DNA of 64,000 nt from Sanguibacter keddieii DSM 10542 (GCF_000024925.1 NC_013521.1:1922001-1986000), one strand, 5' to 3'. Shown: positions 16,610-25,444, counted from the first letter of the stretch. The notes: generated by a model not told the origin, from the letters alone. Numbers and translations are program-made.

Positions 16610-17391
16610 GCCGGGCGCGGCAGCACGACCGCCGGGGTCCGGCCGGTGAGCGCGACCACCTCGCGCGACAGGTGCGCCTGGTCCGCGTAGCCGGACCGGG
16701 CCGCGACCTCGGCGAGCGTCCAGCCCTGCGCCGCCAGGCGCACCGCCGCCTGCAGCCTCAGCACCCGACGCAGCGTCGTGAGCCCGTACCCGAAGAGGTC
16801 GTGGCTGTGCCTGCGGAGCTGGCGCTCCGACCACCCGGTGGCCCGGGCGACCTCGGCGACGCCCGCGCCCGCGGTCGCCATGCGGAGCATCACGCCGCGA
16901 CCCACGGCGTCTCCTGTGGAGCCGTCCGCCCCAGGACGACGGCTGACGTCGCGCTCGACCACCCCTGCCACGCGCGCAGCGGTGCCGGCGGTCGGGCCAC
17001 CGGACACCGTCCGCTCGACCGCGTCGGACAGGCGTCGCGCCACCGTCGCGGGCCACAGGTCCTCGAGGGGGACGCGACGGTCGACCAGCTCGTGGGCGGG
17101 GACGCCGAGCACCGCAGGAGCCGCCCCGGGCGCGAACCGCAGGCCTGCCGCGCTCCTGCCGGGCCCCAGCGGCGCCAGGTGCCCCCGTGTGTCGGGGCCG
17201 GCGACCAGCAGGCGCCCCTCGGACCACAGGATGTCCATGCTCCCGTCCGGCACGACCAGGTCGGCCACGCGGGGCACCGGGGGAGCGGCGCCGTCGTCCG
17301 CAGGGGCCGACGCGGTCGACGGCTCGACCTGCCACACCGTCCCGCCCGGGACCGCGGACCTCCGCTCGCTGTACACGGACCCATCGTCCAC
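16549..17391 (-). CDS. AraC-family transcriptional regulator
   Basis: This protein of about 280 residues has a C-terminal AraC DNA-binding domain (about residues 165-270). Two helix-turn-helix units are visible: VAEVARATGWSERQLRRHSH and LAEVAARSGYADQAHLSRE. The N-terminal part (YSERRS, then VVPDGSMDILWS, LVAGPDT) matches the DUF6597-type domain of actinobacterial AraC proteins. The start is uncertain: GTG at 17391 or GTG at 17376, neither with a strong ribosome site. It overlaps the convergent VOC gene and is divergent from the YdjM-like gene. Target genes are unknown. Confidence 0.78.
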   Translation of the reverse strand: MDDGSVYSERRSAVPGGTVWQVEPSTASAPADDGAAPPVPRVADLVVPDGSMDILWSEGRLLVAGPDTRGHLAPLGPGRSAAGLRFAPGAAPAVLGVPAHELVDRRVPLEDLWPATVARRLSDAVERTVSGGPTAGTAARVAGVVERDVSRRPGADGSTGDAVGRGVMLRMATAGAGVAEVARATGWSERQLRRHSHDLFGYGLTTLRRVLRLQAAVRLAAQGWTLAEVAARSGYADQAHLSREVVALTGRTPAVVLPRPAQPSGAKRSTGLPSGSSTVA

Positions 17392-17432
17392 CACGCAGCC
17401 CGCTCGGCCGAGCCCGACGCTCGGCGAGGCGG

Positions 17433-17448
17433 TCGAACACGTGTTCGG
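17433..17448. promoter_or_regulatory. LexA (SOS) box upstream of the YdjM-like gene
   Basis: TCGAACACGTGTTCGG matches the Gram-positive/actinobacterial LexA consensus CGAACRNRYGTTCG in every position. A possible -10 (TAACCT, 17457-17462) lies just downstream, so bound LexA would cover the promoter. The box is about 180 bp before the ATG of the YdjM-like gene and 42 bp before the divergent AraC-like gene. Confidence 0.8.
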
Positions 17449-17570
17449 GTCGGTGATAACCTCGGCTCTCCCGCCGACGGCACGACGCCCCAGCGCCGGC
17501 AGCCAGCCGACCCGGAGCCGAGCCTGGGCCGGCCCGACGGCACGTCCCGCACCACCCGAGGAGCACCCGA

Positions 17571-17633
17571 GTGAACGCCCTACGCGCCCGACGCGCCGCC
17601 ACCCTGCGCACGGCAAGGGGCTCGCGCCGATGA
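17571..17633 (+). CDS. Possible 20-residue Arg-rich leader peptide
   Basis: A GTG preceded by GAGGAG (8-base spacing) opens a 20-codon frame containing seven arginines. Its TGA overlaps the ATG of the YdjM-like gene (ATGA, 17630-17633). The next gene itself has only a distant AAGGGG, so translation may depend on coupling to this short frame. It could also be the start of a mis-assigned upstream reading. No homologue is recognised. Confidence 0.4.
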   Translation: MNALRARRAATLRTARGSRR

Positions 17634-18448
17634 TGGGCGCCAGCCACGCCGTCTCGGGCGCTGCCGCCTGGGTCGCGCTCACCTCGACCGCTCCGATCGC
17701 CCTCGGCACGCACCCTCTCCCGCCCCAGGGCGTCATCATCGGAGCGCTCGTCACCGCCGGCGCCGCCCTGCTGCCCGACGCCGACCACCACTCCGCGACC
17801 ATCGCACGCTCGGGCGGCTTCCTCACCCGCGGCCTGGCCGGTGCTGCCGGAGCGGCGTCGGGAGGTCACCGCCACGGGCTCCACACGGCGATCGCCGCCG
17901 TCGGTGCCGCGCTGCTCACCGGGCTGGCGGACCGGCTGACCGCGACGGTCCCGCTGCTCGGCACGATCCCGCTCGGGTCGGCCCTGGTGCTGCTGGCCCT
18001 GGTCGCCTTCGCGAACAAGGCGCTCGACCTCGGGCGGTCCGGGGTGGTCAACCTCTGGCTCGGTGCGACGGTGGTGACCGTGGCCGTGCTCGCCTGGGCG
18101 CCGGAGCAGCTCGAGTGGCTCCCGCAGGCCGTGCTGGTCGGGTTCCTCGTCCACCTCGTCGGCGACCTCCTCACCACCGGCGGGCTGCCGCTGCTCTGGC
18201 CGTTCCTCGTCAGGCCGCCGCGCAGGCTCCGCAAGGCCCCCGTGCTCCGGCGGGTGTGGCTGCCGAACGGGTACGTCGCGCTGCCGGTGCTCGGCCGCAC
18301 CGGGTCGGCACGGGAGCAGGCGCTCACCGCCGTCCTCAGCCTCTACGCCGGTGCGCTGGTCGTCGTCGCGGCCGGGCGGCTCGTCGACGGCATCGGTCGC
18401 GGCACCGCCGGTGCTGCCAGCGCCGCCGGCGTCGCCGGTCTCGGCTGA
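17630..18448 (+). CDS. YdjM-like metal-dependent membrane hydrolase
   Basis: This 272-residue membrane protein begins MMGASHAVSGAAAW and has LLPDADHHSATIAR and SGGHRHGLHT, the His/Asp-rich pattern of the YdjM/YfhO-type 'metal-dependent hydrolase' family. Several transmembrane segments follow (near residues 80-100, 105-125, 135-155 and 160-180). In E. coli, ydjM is LexA-regulated; here a consensus LexA box lies upstream, so SOS control is likely. The biochemical role in DNA damage is not known for the family. The start is taken at the first of two adjacent ATGs. Confidence 0.82.
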   Translation: MMGASHAVSGAAAWVALTSTAPIALGTHPLPPQGVIIGALVTAGAALLPDADHHSATIARSGGFLTRGLAGAAGAASGGHRHGLHTAIAAVGAALLTGLADRLTATVPLLGTIPLGSALVLLALVAFANKALDLGRSGVVNLWLGATVVTVAVLAWAPEQLEWLPQAVLVGFLVHLVGDLLTTGGLPLLWPFLVRPPRRLRKAPVLRRVWLPNGYVALPVLGRTGSAREQALTAVLSLYAGALVVVAAGRLVDGIGRGTAGAASAAGVAGLG

Positions 18449-18571
18449 GGCCCCTGGGTGAAGCGTCGTGCCGGGCCACCCGCCGAGGGGCGGGACACGT
18501 GCACGGGTGCGATGCTGCTGACCACAGCCCTCCGCGACGACCGGAGGTCTCGACCGAAGGGCAGGACCCTC

Positions 18572-18925
18572 ATGGCATCGACCCCCGTCACCACGTACGT
18601 CGCCGGGCTCGCTCCACCGCTGCGCGAGGTCGCGGAGCGTCTCGTCGAGATCCTCGACGCCGGCCTGGAGGGGCGTGACGGGGTCATGTGGCACGGCCAC
18701 CCCGTGTGGATGGACGGCAAGACCCCCGTCGCCGGCTTCAAGGCCTACAGCGCGTACGTCACGCTGATGCTCTGGCAGGGCCAGCGCATCGACGACGCCA
18801 CCGGCAGGCTGGCGGGGAGCGGCTCCGCGCAGATGGCCTCGACCAAGATCGCGACCGTCGACGACATCGGGGAGGCGACCATCTCGGGCTGGCTCCAGGC
18901 CGTCGACGACCTCCCTGCTGCGTGA
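18572..18925 (+). CDS. DUF1801/YdhG-like small protein
   Basis: This 117-residue soluble protein resembles the DUF1801 (YdhG/YjbR-like) fold: an N-terminal helix (LREVAERLVEIL), the core GVMWHGHPVWMDGKTPVAGFKAY, LMLWQG and a C-terminal region with ASTKIATVDDI. Family function is unknown, though YdhG relatives bind iron or act as frataxin-like proteins. AGGA 6 bases before the ATG supports this start. It is separated by 123 bp from the YdjM-like gene and appears independently expressed. Confidence 0.7.
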   Translation: MASTPVTTYVAGLAPPLREVAERLVEILDAGLEGRDGVMWHGHPVWMDGKTPVAGFKAYSAYVTLMLWQGQRIDDATGRLAGSGSAQMASTKIATVDDIGEATISGWLQAVDDLPAA

Positions 18926-19010
18926 CGGGTGTCACAGGACTAGGTTCTGACGTACCGCCGGTGCGCGCCGGTGGTGCACACCAGGAGCACACCACCAGAG
19001 GGAGCAGACC

Positions 19011-19181
19011 ATGAGCGAGCAGGGCAAGGGTGGACTCGGAGACTTCGCCGGCAAGGCGAAGGACTTCCTCACGGACGACAAGATCGACTCCGTCGCGGAC
19101 GCCATCAAGTCCGTGGCGCCGGACTCCGTCGACGCGAAGGTCGACCAGCTGGCAGAGAAGGCGAAGAAGGCCAACGACTGA
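19011..19181 (+). CDS. 56-residue charged helical protein, MT0933-antitoxin-like
   Basis: The frame encodes a 56-residue, Lys/Asp/Ala-rich protein with LGDFAGKAKDFLTDDKID near the start and AEKAKKAND at the end. A GAGGGAG ribosome site precedes the ATG, and a 10-bp hairpin follows the stop. Composition and layout resemble actinobacterial MT0933/Rv0909-type antitoxins and CsbD-like stress proteins. No toxin gene is adjacent, so an orphan antitoxin-like or general stress protein is the safest description. Confidence 0.65.
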   Translation: MSEQGKGGLGDFAGKAKDFLTDDKIDSVADAIKSVAPDSVDAKVDQLAEKAKKAND

Positions 19182-19216
19182 CCGACCTCCTCCGCCCGGA
19201 CACCAGCCGGCCATCA

Positions 19217-19248
19217 GCAGGCCACCAGCAACGCGGCCGGTGGCCTGC
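19217..19248 (+). terminator. Terminator hairpin after the 56-residue protein
   Basis: GCAGGCCACC pairs perfectly with GGTGGCCTGC (10 bp, 12-base loop), 35 bases after the stop codon. No T-run is present, as is common in GC-rich actinobacteria. Confidence 0.6.
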
Positions 19249-19276
19249 GGCACGGGTCCCACAGGTGTCGGTACCA

Positions 19277-19310
19277 TCGAGGGGCGCTCTCGCACGAGGG
19301 CGCCCCTCGA
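19277..19310 (+). promoter_or_regulatory. 11-bp hairpin in the thrS leader
   Basis: TCGAGGGGCGC pairs perfectly with GCGCCCCTCGA (11 bp, 12-base loop), ending 21 bases before the GTG of thrS and immediately before its AGGAGA site. A TACCAT -10-like hexamer overlaps its start, so the hairpin may form the very 5' end of the mRNA. It may regulate translation or stabilise the leader. No T-box features were seen. Confidence 0.45.
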
Positions 19311-19331
19311 TCGTCCTAGGAGAAGACCACC

Positions 19332-21362
19332 GTGCCCGAGTCGCCCGAGTCGTCAGCGCTGCACCCCGACGTCACCATCACCCTCGACGGCACGCAGACG
19401 ACAGTGACCACCGCGACCACCGGCACCGAGCTCTTCGCCGACCGCAAGGACGTCGTCGTGGTGCGCGTGGGCGGCGAGCTCAAGGACCTCGCGAGCACCT
19501 TCACCGAGGGAGACGTCGTCGAGCCGGTCACCATCGACTCGCCCGACGGCCTCGACGTGCTGCGCCACTCCGCCGCGCACGTCCTCGCCCAGGCGGTCCA
19601 GCAGGTGAACCCGACCGCGAAGCTCGGCATCGGCCCGCCCATCACCGACGGCTTCTACTACGACTTCGACGTCGCCGAGCCCTTCACCCCCGAGGACCTC
19701 AAGGCCCTCGAGAAGGCCATGATGCGCATCGTCAAGGAGGGCCAGACCTTCCGCCGGCGCGTCGTCACCGAGGCCGAGGCGCTCGTCGACCTCGCCGACG
19801 AGCCCTACAAGATCGAGCTCGTGGGCCTCAAGGGCTCGAGCGACACCGCGGGCGAGGGGGCCTCGGTCGAGGTCGGTGCCGGCGAGCTGAGCATCTACCA
19901 GAACGTCAGGCGCAACGGCGACGTGGCCTGGGAAGACCTGTGCCGCGGCCCGCACCTGCCCAGCACCCGCCTCATCGGCAACGGCTTCCAGCTCATGCGC
20001 TCGGCCGCCGCCTACTGGCGCGGCAGCGAGAAGAACCCGCAGCTGCAGCGCGTCTACGGCACCGCCTGGCCCACCAAGGACGAGCTCAAGGCTCACCTCG
20101 AGCGTCTCGCCGAGGCCGAGCGCCGCGACCACCGACGCCTGGGCAGCGAGCTGGACCTCTTCTCGTTCCCGGACGAGATCGGCTCCGGGCTGGCCGTGTT
20201 CCACCCCAAGGGCGGCATCATCCGCTCCGAGATGGAGCAGTACTCCCGCAAGCGGCACGTCGAGGAGGGCTACTCCTTCGTCAACACCCCGCACATCACC
20301 AAGGAGCAGCTGTTCCTCACCTCGGGGCACCTGGACTGGTACGCCGACGGCATGTACCCGCCCATGCACCTCGACGAGGAGGTCGACGCTGACGGGACCG
20401 TGCGCAAGGCCGGGCAGAACTACTACCTCAAGCCCATGAACTGCCCGATGCACAACCTCATCTTCGCCTCGCGCGGACGCTCGTACCGCGAGCTGCCGCT
20501 GCGCCTGTTCGAGTTCGGCACGGTCTACCGCTACGAGAAGTCCGGCGTCGTGCACGGTCTGGCCCGCGGGCGCGGCTTCACGCAGGACGACGCGCACATC
20601 TACTGCACCCGCGAGCAGATGAAGGACGAGCTCACCACCTCGCTCAACTTCGTGCTCGGCCTGCTCAAGGACTACGGCCTCGACGACTTCTACCTCGAGC
20701 TGTCGACCCGTGACCCGGAGAAGTCCGTCGGCACCGACGACGCCTGGGAGGAGGCCACCCGCACCCTCGAGGAGGTCGCGGTCGCCTCAGGGCTCGACCT
20801 CGTCCCGGACCCGGGCGGCGCCGCCTTCTACGGCCCCAAGATCTCCGTCCAGGCCAAGGACGCGATCGGTCGCACCTGGCAGATGTCGACCATCCAGCTC
20901 GACTTCAACCTCCCCGAGAAGTTCGACCTCGAGTTCGCCGCGGCCGACGGCACCCGCCAGCGTCCGGTGATGATCCACCGTGCGCTCTTCGGGTCGATCG
21001 AGCGGTTCTTCGCCGTGCTCACCGAGCACTACGCGGGCGCCTTCCCGGCCTGGCTCGCGCCCGTGCAGGTCCTCGCGGTCCCCGTCGCCGAGCCCTTCAA
21101 CGACTACCTCGCCGACGTGGTCGCCCAGCTCCGCAAGGCCGGCGTCCGCGCCGACCTCGACGACAGCAGCGACCGGTTCGCCAAGAAGATCCGCACGGCC
21201 AGCACGCAGAAGATCCCCTTCGTGCTCATCGCCGGGGGAGAGGACGCCGAGGCCGGGGCCGTGTCGTTCCGCTACCGCGACGGCCGCCAGGAGAACGGTG
21301 TCCCGGTCGCCGAGGCGATCGAGCGCGTCCTCGCCGCAGTCCGGGACCGGGTCCAGGTGTGA
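19332..21362 (+). CDS. thrS: Threonyl-tRNA synthetase
   Basis: This 676-residue class II synthetase charges tRNA-Thr. An N-terminal TGS domain (about residues 12-75) is followed by the editing domain with [11 protein letters not shown] (HxxxH) and CRGPHLPST, then the catalytic core. The core has the Zn ligands MNCPMHN and later H residues, motif 2 [24 protein letters not shown], and motif 3 [13 protein letters not shown]-terminal anticodon-binding domain completes it. The GTG start follows AGGAGA. It is the first gene of a six-to-seven-gene operon leading into phosphatidylinositol mannoside synthesis, the same order as in mycobacteria. Confidence 0.97.
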   Translation: MPESPESSALHPDVTITLDGTQTTVTTATTGTELFADRKDVVVVRVGGELKDLASTFTEGDVVEPVTIDSPDGLDVLRHSAAHVLAQAVQQVNPTAKLGIGPPITDGFYYDFDVAEPFTPEDLKALEKAMMRIVKEGQTFRRRVVTEAEALVDLADEPYKIELVGLKGSSDTAGEGASVEVGAGELSIYQNVRRNGDVAWEDLCRGPHLPSTRLIGNGFQLMRSAAAYWRGSEKNPQLQRVYGTAWPTKDELKAHLERLAEAERRDHRRLGSELDLFSFPDEIGSGLAVFHPKGGIIRSEMEQYSRKRHVEEGYSFVNTPHITKEQLFLTSGHLDWYADGMYPPMHLDEEVDADGTVRKAGQNYYLKPMNCPMHNLIFASRGRSYRELPLRLFEFGTVYRYEKSGVVHGLARGRGFTQDDAHIYCTREQMKDELTTSLNFVLGLLKDYGLDDFYLELSTRDPEKSVGTDDAWEEATRTLEEVAVASGLDLVPDPGGAAFYGPKISVQAKDAIGRTWQMSTIQLDFNLPEKFDLEFAAADGTRQRPVMIHRALFGSIERFFAVLTEHYAGAFPAWLAPVQVLAVPVAEPFNDYLADVVAQLRKAGVRADLDDSSDRFAKKIRTASTQKIPFVLIAGGEDAEAGAVSFRYRDGRQENGVPVAEAIERVLAAVRDRVQV

Positions 21363-21937
21363 GCGAGCAGGCATCCGACCACCCGGGTGAGCCCGACGGG
21401 CTCGAACGTCTCTGGACGCCGCACCGCATGGTGTACATCGGCGGGCAGGACAAGCCGGCCGACGCGTCCTCCGACGAGTGCCCGTTCTGCCGGGTGCCCT
21501 CGCTCTCCGACGAGGACGGCCTCGTCGTCGCCCGGGGCGAGCACGCCTACGTCGTGCTCAACCTCTACCCGTACAACTCCGGGCACCTCCTGGTGTGCCC
21601 GTACCGGCACGTCGCGGACTACACGGACCTCACGACCGACGAGGTCGTGGAGGTCGCCGAGCTGACCCGGACGGCCATGTCGGTCGTCCGGGCCGTCTCC
21701 GGTCCGCACGGCTTCAACCTGGGCATGAACCAGGGGGCCGTGGCCGGTGCCGGCATCGCGGCGCACCTGCACCAGCACGTGGTCCCGCGCTGGGCAGGCG
21801 ACGCGAACTTCCTCCCGGTGGTGGGGCGGACCAAGGCGCTGCCGCAGCTGCTGTCCCAGACCCGCGACCTGTTCGCCGACGCCTGGCCCGCCACCCCGCA
21901 CACGACCACGACCACACCGGAGGACGAGCCGTGCTGA
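21359..21937 (+). CDS. HIT-family Ap4A phosphorylase-like protein
   Basis: This 192-residue HIT protein has the nucleotide-binding motif HLHQHVV (residues about 137-143) and a CPFC pair near residue 43 that could bind zinc. It is the positional and size counterpart of M. tuberculosis Rv2613c, a diadenosine tetraphosphate phosphorylase. Ap4A arises as a by-product of aminoacyl-tRNA synthetases, which fits its place directly behind thrS. The GTG start overlaps the thrS stop by 4 bp. Activity is inferred from this synteny. Confidence 0.88.
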   Translation: MSEQASDHPGEPDGLERLWTPHRMVYIGGQDKPADASSDECPFCRVPSLSDEDGLVVARGEHAYVVLNLYPYNSGHLLVCPYRHVADYTDLTTDEVVEVAELTRTAMSVVRAVSGPHGFNLGMNQGAVAGAGIAAHLHQHVVPRWAGDANFLPVVGRTKALPQLLSQTRDLFADAWPATPHTTTTTPEDEPC

Positions 21938-22578
21938 GCCGCCTGAGGGGCCTCATGGGCCGCCTCTTCCACCCCCTCGCGAAGGCGCTGCTCGCCGCGA
22001 AGGTCTCACCCGACGCGGTGACCGTCTTCGGGACCGTCGGGGTGCTCGTCACCGCGCTCTGGGCCTTCCCGACCGACCACCTCGTCGCAGGAGCGGTGAT
22101 CATCGGGCTCTTCGCCTTCCTAGACTCCCTCGACGGGACCATGGCCCGCCTGGCGGGGCGCTCGGGCAGCTGGGGCGCGTTCCTCGACTCGACGCTCGAC
22201 CGGCTCGCCGACGCCGCGATCTTCTGCGGTCTCGCCGCGTACTTCCTGCTGCACCACGACGGCCCGACCCGCGTCTGGGGCGCCGCGGCAGCGATCGCCT
22301 GCCTCGTCGTCGGATCGATGGTCTCCTATGCCCGGGCACGAGCCGAAGGGCTCGGGATGACCGCGGACGTCGGGATCGCCGAGCGCGCCGAACGCCTCGT
22401 GGTGTCCCTCGTGGCCGCCGGCGTCGTCGGGCTCGGCCTGCCCGTCGTCGTGCTCGTCGTCGCCCTCGTGGTGCTCGCCCTCGCGAGCGTCGTCACCGTC
22501 GGCCAGCGGGTCGCGACGGTCCATCGCCAGGCGCTGGCCGCGACGGCCGCCGAGCCGTCCACGACGGTCGAGGGCTGA
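21931..22578 (+). CDS. pgsA: Phosphatidylinositol phosphate synthase (CDP-alcohol phosphotransferase)
   Basis: This 215-residue membrane enzyme has the CDP-alcohol phosphotransferase signature FLDSLDGTMARLAGRSG followed by GAFLDSTLDR (D-x2-D-G-x2-A-R-x8-G-x3-D-x3-D). About six hydrophobic segments are visible. In actinobacteria the gene at this place (Rv2612c-type) joins CDP-diacylglycerol to inositol phosphate to make phosphatidylinositol phosphate. The GTG start has GGAGG 7 bases upstream and overlaps the HIT gene by 7 bp. A phosphatidylglycerophosphate synthase is the alternative, but position beside pimA favours PI phosphate synthesis. Confidence 0.88.
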   Translation: MLSRLRGLMGRLFHPLAKALLAAKVSPDAVTVFGTVGVLVTALWAFPTDHLVAGAVIIGLFAFLDSLDGTMARLAGRSGSWGAFLDSTLDRLADAAIFCGLAAYFLLHHDGPTRVWGAAAAIACLVVGSMVSYARARAEGLGMTADVGIAERAERLVVSLVAAGVVGLGLPVVVLVVALVVLALASVVTVGQRVATVHRQALAATAAEPSTTVEG

Positions 22579-22581
22579 GGG

Positions 22582-23535
22582 GTGGCGCTCGACGCCGGAC
22601 GGCTCTTCCACCTCGCGTGGCGGCACGCCGGAGCCGTCCCCGCACCCGTCCTGCGCGGCGTGACGGTGGTCGCAGCCGACGTCGTCTGGCTGATGCGCAC
22701 CGGCGGCGTGCAGCAGCTCACGCGCAACCTCGCCCGGGCGCGGCCGACGGCGAGCCCGCGCGAGCTGCGCCGGCTGGCACGCGCGGGCATGCGCTCCTAC
22801 ATGCGCTACTACGGCGAGGCCTTCGTCATGCGCCACGCGACCCCCGAGCAGGTCGAGGCGCGCGTCCGGGTCGTCGGCTACGACGAGACCCGTGAGCTCG
22901 TGGCTGCAGGCGTCACCCCGGTGATCGCCCTGTCGCACCAGGGCAACTGGGACCTCGCCGGCGTGTACGCCAGCGTGCACATCGCCCCCGTCCTCACGGT
23001 GGCCGAGCGGCTCGAGCCACCCGAGCTCTACGAGGAGTTCAAGGCCTTCCGCGAGGACCTCGGCATGGAGATCCTCACGGCCGGCGACCCCGGCGTGTTC
23101 CGCTCGCTGCTCCGGGCCGCGCAGAAGCCCGGTCGGATCGTCTGCCTGCTGGCGGACCGCGACCTCTCGCACCGCGGCGTCGAGGTCGACTACCTCGGTG
23201 CTCGTGCGCGCGTCGCGGCCGGCCCTGCCGCCCTGGCGGTGTCCACGGGTGCGCCCCTCATGGCCGCCGGCATCTACTACGAGCGCCTGACCGGCGCCCG
23301 CCGTGCTGCCGCGGGGACGCCGTGGGGCATCGTCATCAGGTTCCACCCGTCGATCCCGGTGCCGGCAGAGGGCACCACCAAGGAGCGCGTCCAGGTGGTC
23401 ACCCAGCGATGGGTCGACGACCTCGCCGGCGACATCCGTGCCCACCCGCAGGACTGGCACATGCTGCAGAAGGTCTTCGTCGAGGACCTCGACGCGGCAC
23501 GCTACGCACGCACCGTGCAGAAGTCGGAGAGCTGA
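22582..23535 (+). CDS. PIM acyltransferase (PatA/Rv2611c-like, LpxL family)
   Basis: This 317-residue protein of the LpxL/HtrB lysophospholipid acyltransferase family shows the H-x4-D motif in IALSHQGNWDLAG and a second conserved block VCLLADRDLSHRGVEVDYLG. The M. tuberculosis neighbour in the same place, PatA, adds a fatty acyl chain to the mannose of phosphatidylinositol mannosides at the inner membrane. The gene lies between pgsA (3-base gap) and pimA (1-base overlap), so it is part of the PIM operon. Confidence 0.9.
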   Translation: MALDAGRLFHLAWRHAGAVPAPVLRGVTVVAADVVWLMRTGGVQQLTRNLARARPTASPRELRRLARAGMRSYMRYYGEAFVMRHATPEQVEARVRVVGYDETRELVAAGVTPVIALSHQGNWDLAGVYASVHIAPVLTVAERLEPPELYEEFKAFREDLGMEILTAGDPGVFRSLLRAAQKPGRIVCLLADRDLSHRGVEVDYLGARARVAAGPAALAVSTGAPLMAAGIYYERLTGARRAAAGTPWGIVIRFHPSIPVPAEGTTKERVQVVTQRWVDDLAGDIRAHPQDWHMLQKVFVEDLDAARYARTVQKSES

Positions 23536-24743
23536 TGCCCACGCGAAGCCTGAGGGTCGGGATCGTCTGCCCGTACTCCTTCGACGTCCCCGGGGGCGTC
23601 CAGTTCCACATCCGTGACCTCGCCGAGGCGCTCATGGCCCAGGGGCACACCGTCTCCGTGCTCGCGCCCGCCGACGAGGACACCCCCATCCCGGACTACA
23701 TCACGTCGGCCGGCAAGGCGATCCCGGTCAAGTACAACGGGTCCGTCGCCCGGATGACCTTCGGGCCGCGCACCGCCGCCAAGGTGCGCCGCTGGCTCAA
23801 GGAGGGGCAGTTCGACGTCCTGCACCTCCACGAGCCGGTCACCCCGAGCCTGAGCATGCTCGCGCTGTGGATCGCCCGCGGGCCCATCGTGGCGACCATG
23901 CACACGGCGCTCATCCGGTCGCGCGCGCTGCAGGCCGCCTACCCCCTCGTGCGGCAGAGCCTCGAGAAGATCTCCGCGCGCATCGCGGTGTCCGAGGACG
24001 CCCGGCGCACGCTCGTCGAGCACATGGGCGGCGATGCCGTGGTGATCCCCAACGGGGTCTACGTCGACACCTTCGAGCAGGCCGAGGCCGACCCACGCTG
24101 GGTGGGCACCGCCGAGGCGCCGACCATCGCGTTCCTCGGGCGCCTCGACGAGCCGCGCAAGGGCCTGCCGGTCCTCACCCGTGCTGTCCCGGAGATCCTC
24201 CGCGCCGTCCCCGGTGCGCGGTTCCTGGTGGCCGGGCGCGGCGACGACGGCCGTGACGCCGCCCTCGCCGAGCTCGGCGAGCACGCCTCCTCGGTCGAGT
24301 TCCTCGGGTCGATCACCGACGAGGACAAGGCCGCGCTGCTGTCCTCGGTCGACCTCTACATCGCGCCGCAGACCGGGGGCGAGAGCTTCGGCATCGTGCT
24401 GGTCGAGGCCATGAGCGCCGGCGCCTGCGTGGTCGCGAGCGACCTCGGCGCCTTCGAGCGGGTCCTCGACGACGGGCGCGCCGGCTACGTGTTCCAGGTG
24501 GGTGACAGCGCCGACCTCGCACGCACCGTCCTGCAGGCCCTGTCCGACCCGGAGGAGCGTGCGCGACGCACGGCCCTGGCCTCGACGGCGGTGCGCCAGT
24601 ACGACTGGTCGACGGTCACCAGCCAGGTGCTCACGGTCTACGAGATGGTCCTCGAGGCCTCGCGCGCCCTCGGCGGCGTCGAGGAGGACCCGACCTCCGT
24701 CACCGGCAGGCGACGTGGCGGCCGGACGGAGGTGGCCCGATGA
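23535..24743 (+). CDS. pimA: Phosphatidylinositol alpha-mannosyltransferase
   Basis: This 402-residue GT4 glycosyltransferase transfers the first mannose from GDP-mannose to phosphatidylinositol. It begins RVGIVCPYSFDVPGGVQFHI, a glycine-rich loop typical of PimA, and contains HLHEPVTPS, FLGRLDEPRKGL and the E-x7-E pair in ESFGIVLVEAMSAG. The ATG overlaps the previous stop (TGATG). Identity rests on motifs plus the conserved pgsA-acyltransferase-pimA order. Confidence 0.93.
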   Translation: MPTRSLRVGIVCPYSFDVPGGVQFHIRDLAEALMAQGHTVSVLAPADEDTPIPDYITSAGKAIPVKYNGSVARMTFGPRTAAKVRRWLKEGQFDVLHLHEPVTPSLSMLALWIARGPIVATMHTALIRSRALQAAYPLVRQSLEKISARIAVSEDARRTLVEHMGGDAVVIPNGVYVDTFEQAEADPRWVGTAEAPTIAFLGRLDEPRKGLPVLTRAVPEILRAVPGARFLVAGRGDDGRDAALAELGEHASSVEFLGSITDEDKAALLSSVDLYIAPQTGGESFGIVLVEAMSAGACVVASDLGAFERVLDDGRAGYVFQVGDSADLARTVLQALSDPEERARRTALASTAVRQYDWSTVTSQVLTVYEMVLEASRALGGVEEDPTSVTGRRRGGRTEVAR

Positions 24744-25444
24744 CCTGGTCCGAGACCGCGGTGATCGTCATCGCCGTCGTGCTGGTGCTCGGGTGGCTCG
24801 TGTGGGTGTCTGCTACCCGCCTCGACCGCTTGCACCGCAAGGTGGTCGCGTCCCGGCTCGCCCTCGACGCCCAGCTGCTCCGACGGTCCGCCGTCGCGGC
24901 CGAGCTCGCGACCTCGGGCGTGCTCGACCCCGTGAGCTCCGTGCTCCTGCTCGAGGCGACCCGGGACGCCTCCTCGGGCTCCTCCGACGGTGAGCGCGAG
25001 CTCGCCGTCGCGGTCCCCGACCTGGAGCCCCTCGTCCGCGAGCCGCAGGCCGACGGCCGCGCCGGCCGCGGCCCCTCGCGCGGGACCGTCTCCCGGGCGC
25101 TCGAGGGCGACCTCGGCGACGAGAGGTCGCAGGCCGAGAGCACCCTGTCGTCGACCCTGCGTGCCGTGCTCGACGACCCGGCCGAGGTCGAGGACCTCTA
25201 CGAGCTCCCCGAGGCCGGGGTGCTGCTCGACGACCTCGCGGGTGCCTGGTACCGCGTGCAGCTCGCCCGCCGGTTCCACAACGAGGCCGTCGACCAGGCG
25301 CAGCGCATGCGGGCCAAGGTCCTCGTGCGTGCGGTCCGCCTGGCCGGTCGCGCCTCCATGCCGCAGACGGTCGAGCTCGACGACACCTGGCCGGTGGCGC
25401 TGCGCCGCCCGCGTGCGATGCCCGGGGCCACCGGTGGAGCCTGA
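24740..25444 (+). CDS. Membrane-anchored coiled-coil protein, LemA-like
   Basis: This 234-residue protein has one N-terminal membrane segment (residues about 7-25, VIVIAVVLVLGWLVW). A helical region follows (LDRLHRKVVASRLALDAQLLRRSAVAAELA). A second helical region at about 170-200 contains YRVQLARRFHNEAVDQAQ. This helix plan and the RRFHNEAV segment resemble LemA family proteins, but the similarity is partial. It overlaps pimA by 4 bp and the NUDIX gene by 11 bp, suggesting a role near the PIM machinery. Function is unknown. Confidence 0.65.
   Translation: MTWSETAVIVIAVVLVLGWLVWVSATRLDRLHRKVVASRLALDAQLLRRSAVAAELATSGVLDPVSSVLLLEATRDASSGSSDGERELAVAVPDLEPLVREPQADGRAGRGPSRGTVSRALEGDLGDERSQAESTLSSTLRAVLDDPAEVEDLYELPEAGVLLDDLAGAWYRVQLARRFHNEAVDQAQRMRAKVLVRAVRLAGRASMPQTVELDDTWPVALRRPRAMPGATGGA

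Noticed and set aside
19182-19331. T-box riboswitch upstream of thrS
   Set aside because: No stem I pattern, no T-box sequence and no terminator/antiterminator pair were found in this 150-bp leader.
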